DNA of 64,000 bases from Anaerolineae bacterium (GCA_017303635.1 JAFLCG010000010.1:1-64000); one strand, 5' to 3'. Counted from the first letter of the stretch, positions 22,356 through 31,924 are shown. Numbers and translations: made by a program. The notes: generated by a model from the letters alone, not told the origin.

Positions 22356-24020
22356 ATGATGTCGAGCAAATTGTTCAGCAATCAGTGGGTTATGGGTTTG
22401 TTGGTATTTGTCTTGGCAATCTTCGTTTATCTGTTTTGGTTGCCAGTAACCTACTCTGGCGATGATCTTCAATATACGATGTTGGTTGAGCGTAGCGCAT
22501 TGGGTCGTATTTTCTATCACCCGGCAGGTGGACAGCCGTATGTTTCCCAAAGCATTCCTGATGGCCTGATCATAGAGCCATCGGCCCCGCCGATTAATCC
22601 ACGTTATTTGCTCGAGTGGCCTACCTCGACGTTGGCCGTCAGCGTATGGAAAATGTTTGGTTGGGAAGGTGAAAGTATCGTTCCCATTCAGACTATTCGG
22701 ATATTCGTGGGTGCTGCAGGGCTGACGCTGTTCTTCTTCGCGTTGGGATACTTGACCAATAATCAGGCGATTCGGATGGTTGGGACTCTCGGCCTGGGGA
22801 TTGGTGTAGCTTATTGGACATATTCGACACACCAGGATCAGAGTATCAATATGGTGGCACTTCTGGCCGGTGCATTCCTGTTCTTTGTAATGCAGTTCAG
22901 GCAAGGCATTACTAGAGGACGCATGTTCGTACTGCTGATTCTACTGGTTTTGGCATCGCTGTACAATTTTACGGCTGCCATGAGTGCCCTGGCTTTTGGC
23001 GTCGGCGTTGCTTTGATCGTCCCCAATCAAGCCTTCTTGGGTCGGATCAGAATCTTGGCCGGATTTGGACTGGTCTACATGGTCATGGTACTGGGAGTGA
23101 TCGCCTTAACGGTCTTGCTTTTCGCCCCTTCCGGCAGCTTGTTGAGCGCAACTTTCTGGCAGTCGGCTGTGTTTGCGGGCAAGCCGGAATACAACATCAA
23201 TATCCTCTACGATACTCTCCGGGCGGTTCTCGCAATCGGCAAGTCACAGATTCTGTTCCCAGGTATACCTGATTCCCTAAACACCTTCTTTCAACAGGCG
23301 AGCGTCACTGAACGTGTGACCTTGCTGGGTTTCTACGGATTGGTGTTGGTCATCATGGCATTGCCGATGCTCTATTTGATTGCGCGTTGGCGACAACTGG
23401 GCCGGCTACAGGTACTGGTTGGGTTTCTGCTGGTATGGCTAGGTGCTCACAGCCTCTTTAATTGGTTCTGGGACCCCGGGTTTGATAAGTACTGGTTGGT
23501 ACCTTTGATGGCGATCTGGGCTTTGGTTGTGGTCGCCCTGGATCATGTTCAACAACAGCGAATCACATGGTATCGATTTGCAATGCCCTTGGTAGCCGTG
23601 TTTGTGCTGGCGAGCTTTGTGCTCAACCTTTTCAGCCAGTTTATGCCAGAAAGCAGACCGGAATTGAATCCCTGGCTAACGATCTCCAGGGAGATGCAAA
23701 CGGTTTCAAAGCCGCAGGATTTGTTCATCACGACCGATCATCAAATGGCCTTTTATATGACCTATTTTGGTCGTCGTAATACGCTGGCGACAACCTTGAT
23801 AAGTTATGATAGTGCTGGTGATGCCCGCCGGGTTTCATCTTTGGTAGATCGCATGCGATCCGATCATCAAGCAGATAACGGGTCAATTTACCTGTTTGGT
23901 CTGGAGGCTATGAGTGATGCGGAACGACAGGAATTTATGCAAGTGATCGGCGATGGGGAATTGATCGCCCGGTGGTCGTATGACTCAACCACCATCTATG
24001 AGTTTGTATCCAGTACTTGA
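22356..24020 (+). CDS. Polytopic GT-C-like glycosyltransferase
   Basis: A 554-residue membrane protein with about eleven helices up to residue 440 and a soluble end. The first extracytoplasmic loop has YSGDDLQYT, an acidic pair as in GT-C enzymes that use polyprenol-phosphate sugars. The next gene, eight bases on, is a polyprenol-phosphate mannose synthase, which would supply such a donor. Together they suggest transfer of mannose or a related sugar to a protein or glycan at the outer face of the membrane. The exact acceptor is unknown. The ATG has CAGGGA upstream. Confidence 0.6.
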   Translation: MMSSKLFSNQWVMGLLVFVLAIFVYLFWLPVTYSGDDLQYTMLVERSALGRIFYHPAGGQPYVSQSIPDGLIIEPSAPPINPRYLLEWPTSTLAVSVWKMFGWEGESIVPIQTIRIFVGAAGLTLFFFALGYLTNNQAIRMVGTLGLGIGVAYWTYSTHQDQSINMVALLAGAFLFFVMQFRQGITRGRMFVLLILLVLASLYNFTAAMSALAFGVGVALIVPNQAFLGRIRILAGFGLVYMVMVLGVIALTVLLFAPSGSLLSATFWQSAVFAGKPEYNINILYDTLRAVLAIGKSQILFPGIPDSLNTFFQQASVTERVTLLGFYGLVLVIMALPMLYLIARWRQLGRLQVLVGFLLVWLGAHSLFNWFWDPGFDKYWLVPLMAIWALVVVALDHVQQQRITWYRFAMPLVAVFVLASFVLNLFSQFMPESRPELNPWLTISREMQTVSKPQDLFITTDHQMAFYMTYFGRRNTLATTLISYDSAGDARRVSSLVDRMRSDHQADNGSIYLFGLEAMSDAERQEFMQVIGDGELIARWSYDSTTIYEFVSST

Positions 24021-24028
24021 GGTGCTTC

Positions 24029-24829
24029 ATGTCGAACGGTAACATCAGTTCAGATGCAGTCCAGACCTCCTCATCGTTGTTTATCGTTCTCCCAACGTAT
24101 AACGAACGTGAAAATCTGCCCTTGATGGTAGATGCCTTGTTTGCCCTGGGCATTCCTGATCTGCACATCTTGATCGTAGATGATAACTCCCCGGATGGTA
24201 CGGGTACGTTGGCGGATAACCTGGCGGCACAACATCCGCGTACGATCCATGTTTTGCATCGTACCGAGAAGAATGGTCTTGGCCCAGCTTATGTTGCCGG
24301 TTTTAAACAGGCGATTACTCTAGGCGCGGATTACATCATTCAGATGGATTGTGATTTCTCCCATCAACCAAAGTATATTCCGGAACTGATGAAAACGATC
24401 AAGAACAGTGACCTGGTGATTGCTTCCCGTTTCGTTAAGGGGGGCAGCGTGGATGAGAACTGGAGCTTTTATCGAAAACTCCTGAGTTGGTTTGCCAACA
24501 GGATCTACACACCCATCATTCTGGGAATACCTGTCTATGATGCGACTGGTGGCTATCGAATCTGGCGGCGCGATACGCTCGTCGGGCTTGATCTGGAACG
24601 GATCCGTTCCAATGGGTATGTCTTTCAGGTGGAGATGGCCTATGTGGCTTCCAAGCTTGGTTTTCGGGTGACCGAGATGCCTATCTATTTCCCTGACCGA
24701 GTACGTGGTGATTCAAAGATGGATGTTCGAATTCAGATTGAAGCTGCGCTGCGGGTTTGGCAGGTGATGATGCGGCATCGTGGACTGCGGCCCGCTATGC
24801 GCCGTACTGAAGCCTATACAACCTCCTGA
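24029..24829 (+). CDS. Polyprenol monophosphomannose synthase (DPM1-like)
   Basis: A 266-residue GT2-family enzyme that transfers mannose from GDP-mannose to polyprenol phosphate at the inner membrane face. Visible motifs: VLPTYNERENLP at the N-terminus, VDDNSPDGTG, the DxD-type QMDCDFSHQP and the acceptor-site region ATGGYRIWRR with SNGYVFQVEM. No C-terminal membrane domain is present, as in the soluble bacterial Ppm1 D2 type. I chose ATG 24029, which follows GAGGTGC. It is coupled to the GT-C gene upstream. Confidence 0.88.
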   Translation: MSNGNISSDAVQTSSSLFIVLPTYNERENLPLMVDALFALGIPDLHILIVDDNSPDGTGTLADNLAAQHPRTIHVLHRTEKNGLGPAYVAGFKQAITLGADYIIQMDCDFSHQPKYIPELMKTIKNSDLVIASRFVKGGSVDENWSFYRKLLSWFANRIYTPIILGIPVYDATGGYRIWRRDTLVGLDLERIRSNGYVFQVEMAYVASKLGFRVTEMPIYFPDRVRGDSKMDVRIQIEAALRVWQVMMRHRGLRPAMRRTEAYTTS

Positions 24830-24858
24830 ACTTTTTCCCTCCCCACATCGTATATAGT

Positions 24859-24892
24859 ACCGGGATGTCAAGCAACATCCCGGTTTGTGTTT
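24859..24892 (+). terminator. Rho-independent terminator after the mannose synthase gene
   Basis: ACCGGGATGT and ACATCCCGGT form a perfect 10-bp stem with a CAAGCA loop followed by TTTGTGTTT. It closes the two-gene operon at 22356-24829. Confidence 0.8.
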
Positions 24893-24967
24893 CTGGCATA
24901 GGTGGATGTTTTCTGTTGATATAAAATCTCTTCTCAACATCATTTCGTTCAGTAAGGAGCGTGGACT

Positions 24968-26770
24968 ATGCCGGTGAATGTCCCACCGCGTAATCAGGTT
25001 GATAAAGCATGGACGTGGAATGCGGAAAGTGTTTTCCCCAATCACGACACCTGGCAGACTGAACAGCAAGCACTGGCTGATGCGCTTTCATCGTTGGAAC
25101 ACTTTCAGGGTCATTTGGCTGATGGCCCCCATAAGTTGGCAGAATATTTCACTGCTTCCGAACAACTCTTCCGGCGGACTCTCAAACTCTTCTTTTACGC
25201 TCGTATGCATCTGGCGTGTGAGACAACGGACCAGGTTGCCGCAGGCATGACTGGGCAGGCTGGTGGATTGTTGGCGAGACTCGGTGGCGCCACCGCGTTT
25301 GCAGAGCCGGAACTCCTCCAGATTGGCGAGGAAAAGTTACTGGAATGGGTTCAGGCTGAAGCTGACCTCAAGGTATTCCAGCACTATATCGAGAATCTTT
25401 TTCGGCAGCAGGCCCATGTTCGATCCGGTGAGGTTGAAGAACTATTGGCATTAGCCGGGGAACCTTTTGGACAGGTTGACCAGACCGAAGAGGCGCTCAC
25501 CAGCGCGGATATGAAATTCCGACCGGCGACCAGTGCAGTGGGTACTCCGGTCGAAGTCGCGCAGGGCAGTATTGATACGATCTTGGGTGAAGCAGACCGG
25601 GATGCCCGCCGAACTGCCTGGGAAAGCTATGCCGATGGTTACTTGGCGATGAAGAATACGCTCGCCAGTAATTACCAGGCTTCGGTCAAGCGCGATGTGT
25701 TTTACATGCGCGCGCGCCGCTATAACTCTTCGCTGGAAGCAGCCTTGTTCCAGCACAACATTCCCAAAGATGTCTTTTACAGTTTGATCGACACCTATCG
25801 CAAGCATATTCCGACCTGGCACCGCTACTGGGCGGTTCGACGGAAAGCTTTGGGTGTAGAGACCCTTAACCCATATGACATCTGGGCACCGCTGGCAAAG
25901 GAACAGCCTGTGGTACCGTATGCTCAGGCGGTTGACTGGATTGCCGAAGGCATGGCTCCTTTGGGTGATGAATATGTGGGTATCCTGCGGCAGGGTTGCC
26001 TACAGGATCGTTGGGTGGATGTCTACCCGAATCAAGGTAAGACCGCTGGAGCCTTCTCCTATGGAACCTATGATACGTTTCCGTTCATCATGATGAGTTA
26101 TGATGACAACCTGGGGGCGCTCTCGACTCTTGCCCACGAGCTGGGTCATTCGATGCATTCTTACTATACCCGTCAGAATCAGCCTTTTGTCTACGGAGAT
26201 TACTCGCTTTTTGCGGCTGAAGTCGCCTCGAATTTCAATCAGGCGATGGTCCGATCTCATCTGTTCAAAGCCAACTCCGATCCCAATTTTCAGATCGCTG
26301 TGATTGAAGAGGCGATGAACAATATTCACCGTTATTTCTTCATCATGCCGACGCTGGCCCGTTTTGAACTGGAAGTCCATGAACGCATTGAGAACGGCAA
26401 GCCGGTCACTGCTGATGACATGATCGGTTTGATGGCGGATCTGTTTAGTGAAGGGTATGGCTCCGAGATGCATGTTGACCGTGAACGGGTTGGGATTACC
26501 TGGTCACAGTTCGGGCATCTGTATTCCAACTTCTATGTCTTCCAGTATGCAACTGGCATCTCAGCGGCCCATGCCCTGTGTGGACGTATTCTGGATGGGG
26601 TACCCGGTGCTGTGGACAATTACCTGAAGTTCCTCAGTGCAGGGAGTTCAATGTACCCCGTGGACGCACTGAAGATGGCAGGTGTGGATATGTCTACCCC
26701 GGAAGCGGTTGAGCGCACCTTCGGCGTATTGGCCAGTTATGTGGATCGACTGGACGCACTGACTTCCTAA
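24968..26770 (+). CDS. pepF: Oligoendopeptidase F (M3 family)
   Basis: A 600-residue cytoplasmic zinc metallopeptidase of family M3B. The zinc motif HELGHSMHSYYT is at about residue 389 with a third ligand Glu in FAAEVASNFNQA, about 26 residues later. The N-terminal 180 residues are helical, as usual in this family, and the length matches PepF. It cuts peptides of about 7-17 residues. A strong AAGGAG precedes the ATG. It is transcribed alone. Confidence 0.9.
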   Translation: MPVNVPPRNQVDKAWTWNAESVFPNHDTWQTEQQALADALSSLEHFQGHLADGPHKLAEYFTASEQLFRRTLKLFFYARMHLACETTDQVAAGMTGQAGGLLARLGGATAFAEPELLQIGEEKLLEWVQAEADLKVFQHYIENLFRQQAHVRSGEVEELLALAGEPFGQVDQTEEALTSADMKFRPATSAVGTPVEVAQGSIDTILGEADRDARRTAWESYADGYLAMKNTLASNYQASVKRDVFYMRARRYNSSLEAALFQHNIPKDVFYSLIDTYRKHIPTWHRYWAVRRKALGVETLNPYDIWAPLAKEQPVVPYAQAVDWIAEGMAPLGDEYVGILRQGCLQDRWVDVYPNQGKTAGAFSYGTYDTFPFIMMSYDDNLGALSTLAHELGHSMHSYYTRQNQPFVYGDYSLFAAEVASNFNQAMVRSHLFKANSDPNFQIAVIEEAMNNIHRYFFIMPTLARFELEVHERIENGKPVTADDMIGLMADLFSEGYGSEMHVDRERVGITWSQFGHLYSNFYVFQYATGISAAHALCGRILDGVPGAVDNYLKFLSAGSSMYPVDALKMAGVDMSTPEAVERTFGVLASYVDRLDALTS

Positions 26771-26780
26771 ATTCGATTTA

Positions 26781-26815
26781 ATGACCGGCTTCCGGATTAT
26801 TTCTGGAAGCTGGTT
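26781..26815. terminator. Hairpin between pepF and an acetyltransferase gene
   Basis: ACCGGCTTCC and GGAAGCTGGT pair over ten positions with one G-U type mismatch and an eleven-base loop, followed by TATTG. It separates convergent genes. Confidence 0.5.
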
Positions 26816-26826
26816 ATTGACTATGC

Positions 26827-27393
26827 CTAAGGTCGTAACCGGGCATAGATGAGTACATCACGGAGTTCGCCCTGTGGATCGCGCATCGCCCGGCGTAAGC
26901 GCCCTTCCAGACGGAATCCGCATCGTTCAGCCAGGGCTTTGGCGCGGGTGTTGCGGGCATCTAAACGCCCTTCCAATCGGATTGCTCCCATCGCCTTAAA
27001 TGCAAACTGAGCGATACCCTGAATGGCTTCCGTCATATAACCCTGTCCAAGTAATGAACTCCTCACCCAGGCTTCTACCCGGAAAGCGGGAAGTATCCAA
27101 TCGGGTTCACACAGATTGCAGCCCCCGACAAATAACCCATCCTGGCGGAAGATCAACATGGAAAGATCATCTTTGGATTGGTAACGCGCGGCCAGCAAAC
27201 GCAGATGGGCATCGGTATCTTCCAGTGCTTCCGGCACTTGTGCCCAATCACACCAAGGTGCCAAATGAGCCAGGGACTCGTTGATGGCAGTATTCACAGC
27301 GGTTGCATCCCCTCGTAGCGGGGCGCGGATGAGTAGTCGCTCGGTATGAAACTGGTCAGGAAAGTCCAATAGGTAGGGATTGAAGTTCATCAT
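26827..27393 (-). CDS. GNAT acetyltransferase, RimJ/RimL-like
   Basis: A 188-residue acetyltransferase. The N-terminal TERLLIRAPLRGDATAVNTA, the acetyl-CoA-binding region SSLLGQGYMTEAIQGIAQFA and the LDARNTRAKALAERCGFRLE helix are typical of the RimJ/RimL type, which acetylates N-termini of ribosomal proteins or small molecules. Two ATG codons stand at the start. The substrate is unknown. It is divergent to surE. Confidence 0.85.
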   Translation of the reverse strand: MMNFNPYLLDFPDQFHTERLLIRAPLRGDATAVNTAINESLAHLAPWCDWAQVPEALEDTDAHLRLLAARYQSKDDLSMLIFRQDGLFVGGCNLCEPDWILPAFRVEAWVRSSLLGQGYMTEAIQGIAQFAFKAMGAIRLEGRLDARNTRAKALAERCGFRLEGRLRRAMRDPQGELRDVLIYARLRP

Positions 27394-27528
27394 TGCGAAG
27401 ATTTCTTAACCGAATTGACCATGAACAAAACCTGAACTATTCATGTAGAGTTAAATAAGGTCAATTGCAATAGATGACCTACAACTTTTCGTATCAGTGG
27501 TTTCAGGCAGAAGGTACGCGGTAGGATT

Positions 27529-28356
27529 ATGACAACAAGCCCTTTGATTCTCTTCACCAACGATGACGGCATCGAATCACCCGGACTATGGGCCGCAGCC
27601 GAAGCATTTGCCGATCTGGGTGAAATCCTGATCGTCGCCCCTCGTGAGCAGCAATCTGGCACAGGCCGGAGTATGCCGGTTGGCAGTGAAGGGCGCATCT
27701 ACCCGCGTGAAGTGCCCATGAATGGACATAAGTATAAGGCCTTTGCGGTGGATGGCACACCAGCGCAGGCGGTTCAACATGGCGTGCTCGAATTGGCGGA
27801 TCGGCTGCCGTCGCTGGTTGTCTCTGGCATCAATTATGGTGAGAATGCGGGTAATGGTGTGACAATCTCCGGTACCGTTGGCGCGGCGCTGGAAGCCGCT
27901 AGCTTGGGCATCCCTGCGTTGGCGATGTCTCAGCAGACACCCAAAGACTTGCACCTTAGTTACTCGCCGGAAGTGGACTTCAGCGGTGCAGCTTACTTCA
28001 CCCGGCTGTTTGGTGAACATTTGCTCAATCACCCTCAGCGCCCGGATGATGTAGATGTGTTGAAGATCGATGTGCCCTGGCAGGCGACGCCTGAAACGCC
28101 CTGGCGCGTGACACGGATCTCCCGCCGCCGGGTCTACTGGCCGACTCGCCCGGAGCGGGTGTCGCTTTCGGATGTGGGGCGGATCGGCTATCACTTCGAC
28201 TCGGATCCTGCGAAGGCGGAGCCGGACTCCGACGTCTATGCGGTGATGCATGACAAAGTGGTTTCGGTCACACCGATGAGCCTTGACCTGACCTCGCGCA
28301 CGGATCTATTCCGGTTGCGGCGGATTCTAGCGGGCGAAGAGACTTACGGACAGTAG
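27529..28356 (+). CDS. surE: 5'/3'-nucleotidase SurE
   Basis: A 275-residue metal-dependent phosphatase acting on nucleoside 5'- and 3'-monophosphates. The metal-binding FTNDDGIESPGLWA is at the N-terminus and the family motifs GTGRSMP, VDGTPAQAV and SGINYGENAGNGV follow in the normal order. Length and motifs are complete. TAGGA precedes the ATG. No pcm or nlpD partner lies beside it, unlike in enterobacteria. Confidence 0.92.
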   Translation: MTTSPLILFTNDDGIESPGLWAAAEAFADLGEILIVAPREQQSGTGRSMPVGSEGRIYPREVPMNGHKYKAFAVDGTPAQAVQHGVLELADRLPSLVVSGINYGENAGNGVTISGTVGAALEAASLGIPALAMSQQTPKDLHLSYSPEVDFSGAAYFTRLFGEHLLNHPQRPDDVDVLKIDVPWQATPETPWRVTRISRRRVYWPTRPERVSLSDVGRIGYHFDSDPAKAEPDSDVYAVMHDKVVSVTPMSLDLTSRTDLFRLRRILAGEETYGQ

Positions 28357-28516
28357 GTCGACCACCAACGATATACTTCAGCAAACGTTCAGGAAACGTA
28401 GAGGAACCACCCACCAGCATTCATGGGCTTCATGATAGGATGCATACAGGCAGCGGAAATTATGCTGCTTGCGTGTATCAAGTCTATGGATGAACATGAC
28501 GAGTGGGGATGGCTGC

Positions 28517-29374
28517 ATGACACCGACGAAAAACATCTGGTTCAAACTGGGCACGTCATCGCTTGGAATGGCCTTGCTGCACAGCTTGAGTACAACGCTT
28601 TCGTTTGCCTGGGATGAAGCGGATAATATCGAAATTGTGCCCCAGCGCTTCCGTTTGCCTCGCTTGCCCCGCGCCTTTCATCATTATCATATGGTCCAGA
28701 TTAGCGATATTCATATGGGTTCAGGCATGACGCCCGAGCGTTTTGCCCATATTGTTGATCTGGTGAATGCCCAGCAGCCGGATTTGATAGTTATTACCGG
28801 GGATTTTGTCACTACCCAGCCCATTGACATTCATTTGCCCGTCCTTCAACAGCACCTGAGCCGTCTACGTGCTCATGACGGGGTGGTCGCAGTACTGGGC
28901 AACCACGACCATCACTGTGATCCTGCAGCAGTGCGTCGCTTATTGGCGCAATCCAATATCATTGAAGTGGGCAATACACATCACACACTGTGGCGCGGTG
29001 CCGATCAATTGCACATTGCTGGTGTGGACGATCATTACTTCGGGCAAGACCGCATGGAGGATTTGCTCGAAACGTTGCCAGAAGAGGGGTGTGCCGTTCT
29101 GCTGGCACATGAACCGGATTACGCGGACATCAGTGCCGCGACCGGCCGCTTTGATCTGCAACTCAGTGGACACTCCCATGCCGGGCAGATCGCGCCACCA
29201 GGGATTGGCATACTTTATCTGCCTAAGCTATGTCGCAAATATCCCGTGGGTCGCTATCAATTGGGCCGGATGATTCAGTATACCAATCGAGGGTTGGGTA
29301 CGGTCATCATTAAGGTTCGGATCGGCGCACGCCCGGAAATTACGACCATCATGCTGGAGTCCCCACACATCTGA
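28517..29374 (+). CDS. Metallophosphoesterase, first of a tandem pair
   Basis: A 285-residue calcineurin-like phosphoesterase. Metal-binding motifs are complete: QISDIHMG, ITGDFV, LGNHDHH, LAHEPDYAD and SGHSHAG. It resembles YkuE-type phosphatases. The N-terminus aligns with the Tat signal of the next gene but has lost the twin arginines (TKNIWFKLGTSSLGMALL in place of SRRRFLKISLG). I chose ATG 28517. Its TGA overlaps the ATG of the next gene by one base, so the two are translationally coupled. It may stay in the cytoplasm or leave by the Sec route. Confidence 0.85.
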   Translation: MTPTKNIWFKLGTSSLGMALLHSLSTTLSFAWDEADNIEIVPQRFRLPRLPRAFHHYHMVQISDIHMGSGMTPERFAHIVDLVNAQQPDLIVITGDFVTTQPIDIHLPVLQQHLSRLRAHDGVVAVLGNHDHHCDPAAVRRLLAQSNIIEVGNTHHTLWRGADQLHIAGVDDHYFGQDRMEDLLETLPEEGCAVLLAHEPDYADISAATGRFDLQLSGHSHAGQIAPPGIGILYLPKLCRKYPVGRYQLGRMIQYTNRGLGTVIIKVRIGARPEITTIMLESPHI

Positions 29375-30225
29375 TGATCTCGCGTCGTCGCTTTCTCAAG
29401 ATCAGCCTCGGTACTGCTGCGACCACTGCCATCAGCGGTTTGACGGCCTTTGCCTATGCTCATGATATAGAACCGGGTTGGGTTGAGGTGAAGCCTGTCA
29501 CGTTAACGCTGCCCCGGCTTGATCCGGCTTTTGATGGCTATCGGTTGGTTCAGATCAGCGATATTCATATGGGTACCGGTATGACGGCTGAACGGCTTGC
29601 CAGTATAGTTGAACTGGTCAATGCTCAGGCCCCGGATGTTGTGGTCATTACAGGGGACTTTGTTACTCACGAGGATATTAACTTCCAGATGCCTGCGCTC
29701 AGGGATGGATTGAGCCAATTACGTGCGGTGGATACCGTTGTCGCCATCCTCGGCAATCATGACCACTGGACGGATCATACACTCGTGCGGCGGATGTTGG
29801 CTGAAGCACAGGTGCTCGACATCAGCAATGGGTTGCAAACCGTTCGTCGAGGGCAATCCAGCCTGCATATTGCCGGGGTGGATGACTACTGGGAGCGGCA
29901 GGATCGCCTGGATGATGTACTGGCACTGCTGCCGGATGAGGGCTGTGCGATCCTGCTGGCGCATGAACCGGATTATGCGGATATCAGCGCGCCAACAGGT
30001 CGCTTCGATCTTCAACTCAGCGGTCATTCACATGGTGGGCAAGTCATTCTGCCCTTTATTGGTCCACCGATATTGCCGTCCTACAGCCACAAATATCCCG
30101 TGGGACAGTATCAGGTTGGCTCCATGATCCAGTATACCAACCGCGGACTAGGTACCGTGGCCCCGATGGTGCGCTTCAACTGCCGCCCAGAAATCACGGT
30201 GTTTTCGCTGAGACACAAAGGCTAA
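29374..30225 (+). CDS. Tat-exported metallophosphoesterase
   Basis: A 283-residue phosphoesterase closely similar to the preceding gene, with a twin-arginine signal (ISRRRFLKISLGTAATTA) that sends folded proteins through the Tat system. Motifs are QISDIHMG, ITGDFV, LGNHDHW, LAHEPDYAD and SGHSHGG; the third motif has Trp where the first protein has His. It overlaps the upstream stop codon by one base. The pair comes from a tandem duplication. Substrates may be phospholipids such as UDP-diacylglucosamine or phosphodiesters, which cannot be told from sequence. Confidence 0.9.
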   Translation: MISRRRFLKISLGTAATTAISGLTAFAYAHDIEPGWVEVKPVTLTLPRLDPAFDGYRLVQISDIHMGTGMTAERLASIVELVNAQAPDVVVITGDFVTHEDINFQMPALRDGLSQLRAVDTVVAILGNHDHWTDHTLVRRMLAEAQVLDISNGLQTVRRGQSSLHIAGVDDYWERQDRLDDVLALLPDEGCAILLAHEPDYADISAPTGRFDLQLSGHSHGGQVILPFIGPPILPSYSHKYPVGQYQVGSMIQYTNRGLGTVAPMVRFNCRPEITVFSLRHKG

Positions 30226-30242
30226 GGGCTCAACAGTGAGCC

Positions 30243-30359
30243 TCACCGTGTCCCCCAGATCAGAGCCAACCCAACGGCGATGAGCAAAGCGCCCAGAAAT
30301 AGCCCGACGCCAATCGCTATCGCGGTCGAGAGGCAGGTGAGGGCAGGGGGCCGTTTCAT
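30243..30359 (-). CDS. Tiny membrane protein, 38 aa
   Basis: From ATG 30359 the frame encodes 38 residues: a short basic start MKRPPALTC, then one membrane helix IAIGVGLFLGALLIAVGLAL and IWGTR. Its ATG overlaps the stop of the upstream 35-residue frame (TGATG). The two peptides resemble each other, which suggests duplication. Function unknown; a one-helix peptide of this type could stabilise a membrane complex. Confidence 0.5.
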   Translation of the reverse strand: MKRPPALTCLSTAIAIGVGLFLGALLIAVGLALIWGTR

Positions 30360-30466
30360 CAACGGAACATCCATAGGTAGAACGGCCCCCAGAGCGTGTG
30401 GATGAGCAGCACCAATAGGACTCCGCCCAGCAGCAAACCTACTCCGACCGCTGCCAGGTCACTCAT
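30359..30466 (-). CDS. Tiny membrane protein, 35 aa
   Basis: A 35-residue frame from ATG 30466 with one helix VGVGLLLGGVLLVLLIHTLW and the end GPFYLWMFR. A GGAA sequence precedes the ATG. It is coupled to the 38-residue frame downstream. The pair fills the gap between the phosphoesterase and thrE-like genes on the opposite strand. I do not recognise the family. Confidence 0.5.
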   Translation of the reverse strand: MSDLAAVGVGLLLGGVLLVLLIHTLWGPFYLWMFR

Positions 30467-30581
30467 CGTAACTTTCCGACGAACTTTGTCATCATTTTTC
30501 AGGAGCATCAGTCCCTCGTCATGGCTACTTTCTTCAGCTATTGTACTATCGGATTGATGCCAACCTTGATGAGGTCTTGCT

Positions 30582-31382
30582 ATGAGCGCAACCCTGCCCA
30601 AGAAACCCCCGCTGGATAAACTTGCTCTGCGCGATGTCATTGATCTTTCGCTGTGGGCGGGGCAGTTATTGCTCCAACACGGCGCCGAGTCCGCCCGGAT
30701 TGAAGAAACCGTGCATCGGCTGGGTACAGGGTTGGGTGCGGACTGGATGGATATCCTGGTATCGCCTAACGCAATTGCCGTGACGACTGTCAGCGGTGAG
30801 GAGTTCCGCACAAAAATCCGCCGTGTGGTCAGCATAGGCGTTAACCTGCGCGCGATTGAGCAAATCAATAGCATGACCCAGCGCGTGATTGCGGGCGAGC
30901 TGGACCGGGTACAGGTGCGCCGGGAGATTGAACAAATCGTTCGGCAGCCCCGCCAATATACCCGCTGGGCCTCGGTCGTTATGGTTGGTTTATCGTGTGC
31001 GGCTTTCAGCCAACTATTTGGCGGCGATTGGCCGGTGTTCTTCACCACGCTGGTGGCCTCGATGTTGGCTATGTTTGTACGGCAGGAGCTCATCCGGCGG
31101 CACTTTAATCCGTTACTGGTGGTGATCGGTACCAGCTTTGTAGCGACCATCTTTGCCAGCCTTGCCAGTCGATTTCAGTGGGGTGAACAACCTCAGATTG
31201 CTTTAGCATCATCTGTGCTGTTGCTGGTGCCCGGCGTAGCGCTGATCAATTCAGCTGAAGACCTCATCACGGGACATCTGGTGGTCGGTATTATTCGGGG
31301 CATCAGCGGCGGTCTGATTTCGCTGGGTATTGCTGTTGGCATCCTGATGGGTATTCGCCTGATGGGGATCAGCGGTCTATGA
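30582..31382 (+). CDS. ThrE-family threonine/serine exporter, N-terminal subunit
   Basis: A 266-residue protein of the ThrE (DUF1212) type. The soluble part holds the conserved GQLLLQHGAESARIEETVHR and VTTVSGEEFRTKIRRV segments, followed by about five membrane helices. In Corynebacterium ThrE both halves are one protein; here the second half is the next gene, overlapping by four bases (ATGA). Together they probably export threonine, serine or a related small acid. Confidence 0.88.
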   Translation: MSATLPKKPPLDKLALRDVIDLSLWAGQLLLQHGAESARIEETVHRLGTGLGADWMDILVSPNAIAVTTVSGEEFRTKIRRVVSIGVNLRAIEQINSMTQRVIAGELDRVQVRREIEQIVRQPRQYTRWASVVMVGLSCAAFSQLFGGDWPVFFTTLVASMLAMFVRQELIRRHFNPLLVVIGTSFVATIFASLASRFQWGEQPQIALASSVLLLVPGVALINSAEDLITGHLVVGIIRGISGGLISLGIAVGILMGIRLMGISGL

Positions 31383-31849
31383 ATCTGTTGCTTCTCTTTC
31401 AGGATGCGTTTTGGTCGGCAGTCGCAGCATTAGGATTTTCAGTGCTGTTCAACGTCCCCCGGCGCATGTTAGCCGGGGGTATGATCTGTGCGGCAGTTGG
31501 TCATGCGGTGCGGACTTTCCTGATGCAAGCCGGCTTGGATATTGTCCCGGCGACGTTAGTTGGTGCGCTGATGATTGGCTTTTTAGGCATTGGTTTTGGC
31601 CGCTACTGGCGTGCGCCTTCCCTAATCTTTACGCTCAGCGCCTCAGTGACTCTTGTTCCCGGTGTGTTTGCTTATCGCGCCATGCTCGGCATCCTGCAGG
31701 TTTCTGCCAGCATAGACCCGGCGATTGGCGGTCCACTGCTGGTCGAAGCGACGACCAATGCCATCAAAACCGCCCTCATTCTGGGTGCGATCGGTGTGGG
31801 TATCATTGCTCCCCGCTTGTTGTTCTTGCGTGAAAAGCCGGTGGTGTAG
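31379..31849 (+). CDS. ThrE-family exporter, C-terminal subunit (DUF3815)
   Basis: A 156-residue protein with about five helices. Motifs VLFNVPRRMLAGGMICAAVG and the VTLVPGVFAYRAML segment are those of the ThrE_2/DUF3815 half of threonine/serine exporters. Its ATG overlaps the stop of the first half, so the subunits are made in a fixed ratio. Function depends on pairing with the product of the upstream gene. Confidence 0.88.
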   Translation: MNLLLLFQDAFWSAVAALGFSVLFNVPRRMLAGGMICAAVGHAVRTFLMQAGLDIVPATLVGALMIGFLGIGFGRYWRAPSLIFTLSASVTLVPGVFAYRAMLGILQVSASIDPAIGGPLLVEATTNAIKTALILGAIGVGIIAPRLLFLREKPVV

Positions 31850-31924
31850 GTAGTCGATTGTCCATAGCTTGAAGCCGGAAGTCACATCTCGATCTGATAC
31901 CGGCAATAATGGCCGAATGCTGGC

